This document shows positions 32,301-44,300 of a stretch of 64,000 nucleotides of DNA, in pieces. Every line of letters starts with the position of its first letter. The first letter of the stretch is position 1. The notes below the pieces were generated by a model. The model saw nothing but the letters and a program-made list of their open reading frames with translations. It did not search any database and was not told where the DNA came from. Origin of the DNA: Limnomonas spitsbergensis (taxonomy: Eukaryota > Chlorophyta > Chlorophyceae > Chlamydomonadales); NCBI GenBank assembly GCA_037349105.1, contig JAYJMM010000097.1:434001-498000 (forward strand). Direction: 5' to 3'. The translations under genes were made by a program, and so were the position numbers.

Positions 32301-35300
32301 GTGAGTGGGGAGGAGTGCATGGGGAGTGGGGAGGGATGCATGGGGAGTGGGGAGGGATGCATGGGGGAGGAGAGAAGTGCATGGGGAGTGGGGCATAGTG
32401 CATGGGGAGCGGGGAGGGATGCATGATGAGTGGGAAGGAGTGCATATGGAGGGGAAAGGTGTGCATGGGGAGAGGAGACGGATGCATGGGGAGTGGGGAT
32501 GGATGCATGGGGAGAGGAGATGGATGCATGGGGAGAGGTAAGGGATGCATGGAGAGTGGAGAGGAGTGCATGGGGAGTGGGAGGGATGCATGGGGAGGGA
32601 AGAGGAGTGCATTGGGAGTGGGGAGGAGTGCAAGGGGAGTGGTGATGAGTGCATGTGGAGTGGGGAGAGATGCATGGGGAGGAAAGAGGGGTGTATATAG
32701 AGTGGTGAGGAGTGCATTGTGAGTGGGGAAATGTGCATGGGGAGAGGGGAGGGATGCATGGGAGAGGAGAGGAGTGCATGGGGAGTGGGGACTAGTGCAT
32801 GGTGAGTGGGGAGGAGGATGCATGGTGAGTGGGGAGGAGTGCATGGGGAGTGGGGGGGAGTGCATGGGGAGTGGGGAGGGATGCATGGGGAGGGGAGAGG
32901 AGTGCATGGTGAGGGGAGAAGAGTGCATGGGGAGTGGTGAGGAGTGCAAGGGGAGTGGGGAATAGTGCACGGGGAGTGGAGAGGGATGCATGGGGAGGAA
33001 AGAGGGGTGTATGGAGAGTGGGGAGTAGTGCATGGGGAGGGGGGAGAAGTGCATGGAGAGTGGGGAGTTGTGCATGGGGAATGGGGACGGATGCATGGGG
33101 AGTGAGGAGGAGTGCATGGGGAGGGAAGAGGGATGCATGGGGAGTGGGGAGTAGTGCATGAGGAGTGGGAAGGGATGCATGGGGAATGGGGACGGATGCA
33201 TGGGGATGGGAGAAGAGTGCATGGGGAATGGGGAGGGATGCAAGGGGAATGGGGACGGATGCATGGGGAACGGAGAAGAGTACATGTGGAGTGGGGAGGG
33301 ATGCATGGGGAATGGGGACGGATGCATGGGGAGGGGAGAAGAGTGCATGGGGAATGGGGAGGGATGCACGGGGGGTCGGGAGAAGTGCATGGGGAGTGGG
33401 GACAGATGCATGGGGAGTGGGGAGGAGTGCATGTGGAGTGGGAAGGGATGCATGGGGAGTGGGGAGGAGTGCATGGGGAGTGGGGAGCAGTGCATGGGGA
33501 ATGGAGACGGATGCATGGGGAGTGGGGAGGAGTGCATGGGGAGGGAAGAGGGGTGTATGGGGAGTGGGGAGTAGTGCATGAGGAGTGGGAAGGGATGCAT
33601 GGTGAGTGGGGACGGATGCATGGGGAGGGGAGAAGAGTGCATGTGGAGTGGGGAGGGATGCAAGGGGAATGGGGACGGATGCATGGGGAACGGAGAAGAG
33701 TGCATGGGGAATGGGGAGGGCTGCACGTGAGGTCGGGAGAAGTGCATGGGGAGTGGGGACAGATGCATGGGGAGTGGGGAGGAGTGCATGTGGAGTGGGA
33801 AGGGATGCATGGGGAGTGGGGAGGAGTGCATGGGGAGTGGAAAGGGATGCACATTGAGGGGAGAGGCATGCATGGGCAGTGGGGGGGAGGTTTACATGGA
33901 AAGTAAGGGGGAGTGCATGGAGAGTGGGGGGGGGGGGGGTATGGGGAGGGAGAGGTGTGTAGGGGACTGGGGGGGAGTGCATAGGGAGGGGGAGACAAGA
34001 GCCTGCCTTACATGTTTGCTAATGTGTGCATCCACCAACACATCACTTCACCTCGGTTATAATCACAGCGGTTGCGCTGCTACTGCTTCTGCTGGTATAC
34101 TTGTCTACCAATTTGTGCGGCCACAACCACATTGCCTCACCTCGGCTCCAGTCACATCAAGGCGCTTGCGCTGCTGCGTCTGTGTTTGCTGCTGAAGGGG
34201 GACAGGTGGCGGGGGCGTACTCATGTCCAGCTCCTGCAGGGGATTGAGGGTTTAGGGTTTAGGGCATAGGGTTTGGGCAAGGTTGGAGGCATACACGCAG
34301 TTCACCTCAGTACTTATCTCCAGGGAAAGCAGTACACACCCCTTGTCTTGATAGGCCGCAGTACACGGCACTAGTTTTGAGAGAACGCAGTGCACATCAC
34401 TCGTTCTGAGGGGAGGGCAGTACACATCACTCCCTGTAAAGCAGTACATCTCACATCGTCGTGAGGGGAGGCAGCCCACCTCTCTCGTCATACGATGACA
34501 TAGAAAACCTCACTCATTTAAATGAAAGCAGTACACCTCACTCATTTATAAGAAAGCAGAACACCTCACTCATTTGAAAGAGAGTAGTACACATCACTCA
34601 TTTGAAAGAAAGCAGTACTCCTCACTCCTTTTGAGGGGGAAGCAGTACACCTCACTCCTCTTGAAGGGAAGCAGTACACCTAACTTGCCTTGAGGGGTAG
34701 CAGTACAACCCATCCGTCTTCAGGGGCAGGTACTTCACAACGTATCCAGGCCGCCCTCCATCCCTCTTTCCACGTGACTTGGACAACAATCGGCCTAAAC
34801 CCCGAACCTGTTCACCCTTCACGGATCCTGGACGCCCATCCCCCCCTTTCCTACATGAACTTGGACGCCAATACCCCCCTTTCCTATGTGATCTTGGACA
34901 CTAACCAGCCTAAACCCTTATTCCCATAACCTATCCAGAAGGCCACTCCCCCCTACTTTTACGCAACCTTGGATGCCGACCAGCCTGGAATCTACGCCCA
35001 GCTCCACATGGCCCACACGCAAACAAACGAGAAGCCCAGCCCCACATGGCCCACCTGCACATCGTCTACGCGGTTCATGTTGACCACCTTGACTTCGAAG
35101 CTGACCAGGCGGTCATTCCCGGTTCCCTCCGCCTGCGACCGCTCCTCCAGGCTGGATCTGACGGACGCGCGCAGCTCCGTCAACAGGAGGCGCCTTTAAG
35201 GAGGGCAAGGCGGTGCGCAAGAGAGTGAGGGGGGTGCCTTAACTCCGAGGCTAGATCTGACCGAGGCTCGATTTGACCAAGGCTAGATCTGACCGAGGCT

Positions 35301-38300
35301 AGATCTGACCGAGGCTGGATTTGACCAAGGCTAGATCTGACCGAGGCTAGATCTGACTAAGACTAGATCTGACCGGTGCTAGATCTGACCGACACCCTCA
35401 GCAGAGTCTGCCCAGTTAACCCAAAACCTTCAACAGTCTTGAACCTTCTTTACACCAATCGGGTAGAGGTCTGCAACCCTTCAAAATCTCAAACCCTCTT
35501 CAAAACAATCAGGGTCATCGATAGGGTTTCAAACCTCAAGTAACCCCGAACCCTCTTTAAAACTTGAAATTAAACAGAGGGTTAAGGGTTTTGAGGGTAT
35601 CAAAGCACAACCCTCCAAAATCCTCTTACAGCACACAGCTGTGTTCCCTTTCCCGGCTACAAGCTCAACTTCCGCAGGTTGGCCAGCGGCCAGTAAGGCC
35701 CAATCAGGACCAGACCTGGACCGGCCAGCAATCGCTGACCAATGCAGCAAAACTTGTCACAAAAGGGGTCTCTGGCCAGCGGCCAGAATGCAGCTGACAT
35801 GTAGCTGACATGTAGCTGAATCACGGAACAAACCCACTGGTACCCACTTGAACACCCGCGTATATTCTTCAATATTGGCAAACGAAGTCGGAATAGAGCC
35901 TCCTCCTCCTCCTCCTCCTCCTCCTCCCCCACTGCCGCCTCCCCCTTTTGCGGTCGCTGTTCCAGCCAGGCCTGCAACCACAGGATGTGTTAGTGACAGC
36001 AATAACAATGTCATGATGGAGTTGCCCCCTCCTCCACTGCCCCCGCCCCCTCTACTACAGCTGCTGTCCCAGCCAGGCCTGCAACCATACAGGATGTGTT
36101 GGTGACAGCAACACCAGTGGCATGATGGAGTCTCCCCTCCTCCACTGCCCCCGCCCCCTCTATTACAGCCACTCTTCCAGCCCTGTTGGAAGACACATAT
36201 GACGTGTCAGGTTCAGGTTGGAGTCCCCCAACCCTTACCCACCTCAGCCTCTTATGAAGGCGGCGTTTAGGGTTAAGGGTTAAGGGTTTAGGGTTTAGGG
36301 TCTAGGGTTCAGGATGGAGTTGCCCAGCCCTCACCCACCTCAGCCCTGAATGGAGACAACGCTTCAAACGTGTTGGGCAGCTCCAATCACTCCGACTGTA
36401 TGAACGCCCACTCCACCCCACCCCACCCCACACTCACCCGCCTCTGCCCCAGAGAGGGGAAGCGCCCCGGAGGTGTTCAGCAGCTCCATATACTCCCATT
36501 GCAGGACCTCCCGCTGCACGTCCTCCATACGAAGGCAAGGGCGGGCCACAACAACTGGCTCTGCACACGGGGTGGGGTAAGGTGGCACTTAGGGAATAAG
36601 GGTTGAGGGTTCAGGGCGGGCCGCAACAACCGGCTCTGCACACGGGATAGGGCGAGGTGGCACTTCAGGAATTAGGGTTAAGGGTGTAGGGTTTAGGGTT
36701 AAGGACAGGCCGCAACAACAGGCTCTGCAAACGGGGTAGGGCGAGGTGGCACTTCAAGGTTGAGGATTTTGGGTCAAGGGCGGGCCGCAACAATCGGCTA
36801 CGGCCTAGGGTCAAGGGTTTAGGGTTTAGGGCGGGCCATAACAGCCAGCTCCACAGACGGGATAGCGCAAGATGGCACTAAAGGTTAAGGGTTAAGGGTG
36901 GGCCACTATAACCACCTCTGCCCGTGGGATGGGACGAGATGACACCTTTAGGAGCACCTGAGGTGGCCAGGTTTGGGACCGGAGCAGGGTGGCGGTTTAG
37001 GGTTTTGAGTTAAGGGCCTGGGCGGGGTGAGCTGTTGAAGCGGCCATTTTTCATTGTTGCCCACAGTAAATCCCTTTCGGTATTCTGGGGGGGGGGGGAA
37101 TGGGGGAACCTCCCAAATTTGTTTTTCCAAATTCCAATGGGATGCAGAAGTCCGATGCGCAAAACTGCCTTGCATGCTCTTGATTGGATGAGGACAAGGG
37201 AACCGGCGACCCCAGGGGGGAGGAATGCGACGTCCCCCACCCTCTCTCTAACTACTTTTCCTCCCATTCTCCCTAATTCTTTCACTTCTCACTCTATTTT
37301 CTCCTACTTTCCCACTCTATTTGCTCTCCCTCTCCCTCTTTTGCTTTAAAAGGGCTAAACAGGGAACCAGCAACCCAATGGGTGAGGGACAGCTATGTCC
37401 CACATCCTCCCACTCATTCTCTCCACTTTCTGCCCCCCCCCCCTCTTTCCTCACGTTCTCCCTCTTCTTCTTCCACTCCCCCACTTTATCTCACACTCTC
37501 CCTCTTTTTCTCCCATTCCCCCTCTCTTTCTCTCCCCCTCCATCTTTTCCCCTCTCTGCCCTTCCTTCCCCACCTCTGCCGAGGCCCCGGTGCATCCCCA
37601 GCCCCTTGAGCAGCACTGTCGTCCTCCTTGGTGCCGCAGCCCCCATACCCAGCCGCGGCCGCTGCTGCTGCTGCTGCTGCCTTTGAGCTGCTGCAGTCTC
37701 CATGGCTTCAAACAAGCCCGCATCCTCGTTGAGGACAAACTTGACCGGAGCAGGCACCGCTGGTGGCAGCGGCGACGTTACCACACCAGGAGGGGCGCCC
37801 AGTCCAGGTGGACCCGCTGCCATCTGCGGTGCGCGATGCGGGTCAAATGCCGGGGCGGGCAGCAAGCCAGCCCTCTGCTGCCGCTCCTGCGCCGCTCTCG
37901 GGTTGGGCAGCGCGGCAGCGGCCTCCGGCCGCGGCCCTGGCGGCGCATGCTGCGCCAGCCGCGGCTCGGGACCTGGATCTAGATCCGGAGCGCCCTGTGG
38001 CAGCATCGCTTTAAAGCAGTGCCGAGCGCTCGCGGCGGCCGCGGGCTGAGGGCGGGCGAACACCACCGCGCCAGGCAGCAAGGCTTTGGAGCCGGAGGGC
38101 CCGGCTGCGGCCGGCTGCGGCGGCCCGCCGCTGCCGCTGCGGTCGCCGCCAGCCACCGCCCGGTTGTAAAGGCTGACCATCCGATCCTTCAAAGACATCT
38201 CGTCCTGGCTTGCTGAAACCGAATGTTGTTCGAATCTGGGAGGCGGCGTGACAGGCGGCTTGGCAGCAGCAGCAGGGGTAAGGCTGCCGCCCGCGGGGAT

Positions 38301-41300
38301 GGCAGATCGTTTGACAGCGATCGCTCGGGCCAAGAAACTCGAATGCTTGTACGCCCCGTTGTAGGGGCGGGAGGCAGTGGCCGTGGCGGATGAGGGTGTC
38401 AGGGAGGGGTAGCCGGAGGAGGAGGAGGGGAGCCCCGGCGCCGGCTGCTTCTGGACGCTGCCGTCAGGCGCGATGCTGAAGCCCCCGCGACCGCTCCCAC
38501 TCCCGCTCCCGCCGCGGGCCACAGCGCGGCCTGCGGCAGGGGCGGGCGCGGGGGCCACCGCGCCCGCCGGGCTGGGTGCCCTACGGGGGCCGCTGGCCGC
38601 TGCGGCGATGGCCGCTGCCGCTGCGTCTCTCATCGCCCAGATATCATCCTCCTCGTGGCTGTCCAAGCTGAAGGGATCCTGGCCTGCATCTGTTCCGCGG
38701 GGCTTGGCGACCGCTGCCAGCTTCTCTCTCTGCAGCTTTCGCGAGGGTGGCCGTTTGGAGGCGGTCCTGCGGGAGGTGGCAGGGCCGTGTGTCAGCCACT
38801 CGGGTGATGCTATGCAGTTACTAATACCTTGTGTAACGTGTGCAGTTACTAATACCTTGTGTGACGTGTGCAGTTACTAACCTTTGTGTGACGTGTGCAC
38901 TAACTAATACCTTTGTGTGACGTGTGCAGTTACTAACCTTTGTGTGACGTGTGCACTAACTAATACCTTTGTGTGACGTGTGCAGTTACTAACATTTGTG
39001 TGACGTGTGCACTAACTAATACCTTTGTGTGACGTGTGCAGTTACTAACCTTTGTGTGACGTGTGCAGTTACTAATACCTTTGTATGGAATGTGCAGTTA
39101 CTAATACCTTTGTATGGCGTGTTCAGTTACTAATACCTTTGTATGGAATGTGCAGTTACTAATACCTTTGTATGGAATGTGCAGTTACTAATACCTTTGT
39201 ATGGCGTGTGCAGTTACTAATACCTTTGTATGGAATGTGCAGTTACTAATACCTTTGTATGGCGTGTTCAGTTACTAATACCTTTGTATGGCGTGTGCAG
39301 TTACTAATACATTTGTCTGGCATGTGCCATCTCATTAACGTTAATACATGTGCTTTGCCCTCTCCCACAATTAACGCTGTTCGAGGGGGGAGGGAGACAT
39401 AACATAAGCAGACCGGTATTTATCGATCGTCAACGCCAGCTTTCACTTTGCAATCGGAGATTTTATGAATCAATAGTTTAAGAAATCGATACAGCATACG
39501 GTATTCGAATTACTTTCCCTAAAAATTAAGTTGTTTAGGGGTGAGCAATTCATTAAAAAAACAATTCTGGATTGTCATCGCCAGTTTCAGTCAGCCATGG
39601 AGGGTTGTGTCCCAACTCGACCATGAGGCAAATAAGCATCAAAATAAATTCAAATTCAAATTCAAGGTTTAAATAGATTCAAACCCGAGGTTAGGCAATT
39701 TAAACATACGATTATGGTAGCCTTAGCTTTTGGGTCAGAGGGCAGCATTGAAAGAAATACCTAATTCACACATAATTCACACCTAATTCATACCTAATTC
39801 ATATCTGAGGGAAGGCTGCCGGTATTCAAACGTGCAGCACGGTAAACTTCTCATAAAACTTCAAACATACCGTAATCCAGATTTTGAACTTGAAATGAAA
39901 GTTGAAATGAAACGAACAGGACCCTTACCTTAAATGTTCTACGGTACAGGTAAACCAACACAAGGCACTGGTACCTGTGAGGAGTACTGCAGTGTACTAA
40001 ACGTGGCCAGCCTTGCTGCTTTGGTCATCAAGTGCTTACTGTAGTGTCAGTCCAAATTCGATTCATGGGTCGTTTTTCAAGAAGGCGCATGGGTGATTTC
40101 GATGATTACGGTATACATCGTCGAAACGAACAAACGAACACAAAAACGAATGTGTCTTGGCCAAAACCAAAAAAGCATCGTCAATACAGACCGCAACGCC
40201 GTCCACCGCACTGACAGCGCTTACACACTGTCTTCCTTTCAAAATGATGCCCGTATGAAAAGGCAGATTTATTTTGCCAAGTCGTTCGCTAGAACGAAGG
40301 CAAGAAGCGTACTGGCACCAGATGCGCCTCCTCGAGCAAAAACGAACGGTTGATCGGAAACAAAATCAGCTTCCAATCAGAAAATCGAACGAATAAAACG
40401 AACTCTGCCACTAGGGCAAACATAAGGTTTCAAACAACAAAAACCGATCTCAGAATGAAACGCATTTGGCCCCACACTACCGGTACGGGACACACTTTTA
40501 TTCAACGTAGATTTCATTTTAGTATGGTGGTACTTCATCAGTACCATACCAGTGTCACCTGATAGTACTTTTATATAAAAGAAATAATTGTACCTGTGGC
40601 TCTGAGGTGCCTTGACCTGCTGCATCGCCGCTGTTGCCGCGCCCTGCTGCTGGGGCCTAGGCAAGCCTGCTGGCGCCTCGGAGGCGCTGGCCGTAGGCAG
40701 CACTCGGCCTGCTGCATCAGGGACAGCAGGGCTGGCACCAGCACCGGCACCCACCACCAAGACCCTGTGCTTGAGCTTGCTCAAGGTGGCAGGGGCGATG
40801 GCTCGATGTTGGAGCACCTGCTGGGTCACCGATTGATGCGGCGGCGGCGGCGACGGCGTCGGCGACGGCGACGGCGACGGCAACGGCGATACCTCCCTCT
40901 GTTGCTGTTGTTGCTGTTGTGGCCGGCGTGGCTCCATCTGTGTGTATACCTGCGTCTCGTCGTCCATCCCATCCGACTGCACCTCGTCTCGGCCGCCGCC
41001 TGCCGAGTCCGCCAGCAGCTCGTCGAGCGGCCGCTGCCACCACTCCAACGCCGGATTGGCTGCTGCGTGTGACGGCTGCTGCCGCTCCTCTCCACGGGGC
41101 TGAGCCACCACCACCGCCACCTCCGGAGGCTGACCACCCTCGGTGGGAACCTGCTGCAATGCCTGCGGCTGCTGCGAAGCTCCTGTCAGCTGCGGTCCGG
41201 GCCGCGGCTGTACCGGAGAGAGGGCGAAAGAAGACGCCAGGTCGAGCTGGCGGAGCCTGGTGGCGCTTGAGGGGCTTGCCTGGTCACCCTGACACCACCA

Positions 41301-44300
41301 GGGTAAAACAAATTAGGAAGGACGCATGATATGCAGGGAATGGCTTATAATCATGTATCAGGGAATGGCTTATAATCATGTATCTATCATCATGTATCTA
41401 TCATCATGTATCTATCATCATGTATCTATAATCATGTATCTAATGTCTCATCGTAAACCCGTATCTGATAAATTATGCTGTTACCGGTACCGGTATCTAA
41501 GATAATATATTATTCTTAACTTGGCTTGGCGATATGACAACAACCCTGCAATGATACGGGTACAGGTAGAGTGCCTGAGCGATTTAGTGGGGTCAAAACA
41601 ACTAATTTCTTCATTGCTCCTCTGTCTATAACGTCCAGTGCCTGCTATGAGGTGTGTTTTTCTGCATCACTCAACGACGCATATGGTCAAATGATATGAG
41701 TGCTGCCCGGCATATGATCCTGATTTAAAGAACCCATACCACTCACCAGCACCCCACCACCACCACACACTTGCACACACCCAGCGTTCACCGGTTACCT
41801 ACCAGAAATATGCTACCACCTCTCACCAACACAATAATATGCTGGTATATCACCACCACTCACCAGCACCCTGCCACCACTCACTCACCACAATGCCCCG
41901 CCACCACTCACCAGCACCCTGCCACCACGCAATCACCACAATGCCCCACCACCACTCACCAGCACCCTGTCACCACTCAATCACCACAATGCCCCGCCAC
42001 CACTCACCAGCACCCTGTCACCACTCAATCACCACAATGCCCCACCACCACTCACCAGCACCCTGCCACCACTCACTCACCACAATGCCCCACCACCACT
42101 CACCAGCACCCTGTCACCACTCAATCACCACAATGCCCCACCACCACTCACCAGCACCCTGCCACCACTCACTCACCACAATGCCCCACCACCACTCACC
42201 AGCACCCTGCCACCACTCACTCACCACAATGCCCCACCACCACTCACCAGCACCCTGTCACCACTCAATCACCACAATGCCCCACCACCACTCACCAGCA
42301 CCCTGTCACCACTCAATCACCACAATGCCCCACCACCACTCACCAGCACACTGTCACCACTCAATCACCACAATGCCCCGCCACCACTCACCAGCACCCT
42401 GCCACCACTCAATCACCACAATGCCCCACCACCACTCACCAGCACACCGTCACCACTCAATCACCACAATGCCCCGCCACCACTCACCAGCACCCTGCCA
42501 CCACTCAATCACCACAATGCCCCACCACCACTCACCAGCACCCTGCCACCACTCAATCACCACAATGGCCCACCACCACTCACCAGCACCCTGTCACCAC
42601 CCACTCACCACAATGCCCCGCCACCACTCACCAGCACCCTGTCACCACGCAATCACCACAATGCCCCACCACCACTCACCAGCACCCTGTCACCACTCAA
42701 TCACCACAATGCCCCACCACCACTCACCAGCACCCTGCCACCACTCAATCACCACAATGCCCCACCACCACTCACCAGCACCCTGTCACCACTCACTCAC
42801 CACAATGCCCCACCACCACTCACCAACACACTGCCACCACTCAATCACCACAATGCCCCACCACCACTCACCAGCACCCTGCCACCACTCACTCACCACA
42901 ATGCCCCACCACCACTCATCAGCACCCTGTCACCACGCAATCACCACAATGCCCCACCACCACTCACCAGCACCCTGTCACCACTCACTCACCACAATGG
43001 CCCACCACCACTCACCAGCACCCTGTCACCACGCAATCACCACAATGCCCCACCACCACTCACCAACACACTGCCACCACTCACTCACCACAATGCCCCA
43101 CCACCACTCACCAGCACCCTGTCACCACGCAATCACCACAATGGCCCACCACCACTCACCAGCACCCTGTCACCACCCACTCACCACAATGCCCCACCAC
43201 CACTCACCAGCACCCTGTCACCACGCAATCACCACAATGCCCCACCACCACTCACCAGCACCCTGTCACCACGCAATCACCACAATGCCCCACCACCACT
43301 CACCAGCACACCGCCACCACGCAATCACCACAATGCCCCACCACCACTCACCAACACACCGTCACCACGCAATCACCACAATGGCCCACCACCACTCACC
43401 AGCACCCTGTCACCACGCAATCACCACAATGCCCCACCACCACTCACCAGCACCCTGTCACCACGCAATCACCACAATGCCCCACCACCACTCACCAGCA
43501 CACCGTCACCACGCAATCACCACAATGCCCCACCACCACTCACCAGCACACTGTCACCACTCAATCACCACAATGCCCCACCACCACTCACCAGCACCCT
43601 GTCACCACGCAATCACCACAATGGCCCACCACCACTCACCAGCACCCTGTCACCACCCACTCACCACAATGCCCCACCACCACTCACCAGCGCCACCCTA
43701 GCCGGGTCATTCTTGCTCTTCCGAGCTACCGCCCGCACGCGGCTCCCGCTCCCCGTCAAAGCCGGAGAGGTCTTCACACCACCAACTGCCCCCCCGCTTC
43801 CCAGCATTCCAAGCCCAATGCCCCCTGCACCCGTGCCTGTACGGCCAAGTGCATGGGCCCCATGCGGGATCGGACCGTCCCCGTCGCTGTTGCTGTCCTC
43901 GGCCTGGCTGAGGTCAATGACTCCTTGTGGGGTTGGACATGAGATGGCAGAACGTAGCGGTACCACTTGGCTCTGTTGTTGCTGTTGTTGCTGCTGCTGC
44001 TGTTGTTGCTCCTGCTCCTTTTGCTGTTGCTGCTGCTGCAGATCCTTTTCCTGTTGCTGTTGTTGCTGCTGCTTTTGCTGCTGCTGTTCCTGTTGCTGCT
44101 GCTGTTGCTGCTGTTGTTCCTGTTGCTGCCTCTCCTTCTGCTGCTGTTGTTGCTGCTGCTCCAGCTCTATACCATGGCTTGCAATGGGCCCATCCCCCCT
44201 CAGCTGTTCGAGACCAAACCATTTGGCAACCCCTCGATCGGCAACCTCCTCCTGCTCTGCCAGATCTTTTCCCCCCAGATTCAGCCCCGCAAGGCTGTCA

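Noticed and set aside
31897..33998. Minus-strand frames of 396-658 codons (Met-His-Pro-Ser-Pro)
   Set aside because: All three minus frames are open through the same 21-bp array; the only coding part is exon 23 at its edge.
36325..36350. A 7-nt micro-exon (GGCTGAG) between exons 19 and 20
   Set aside because: Exons 19 and 20 join in phase 1 without it and give a good protein; the site is a copy of the exon 19 tail.
41771..43942. Plus-strand frames of 620-723 codons (Thr-His-Gln or His-Ser-Pro repeats)
   Set aside because: Product of a 48-bp unit without stops; the sense strand is the other one, where it is intron.
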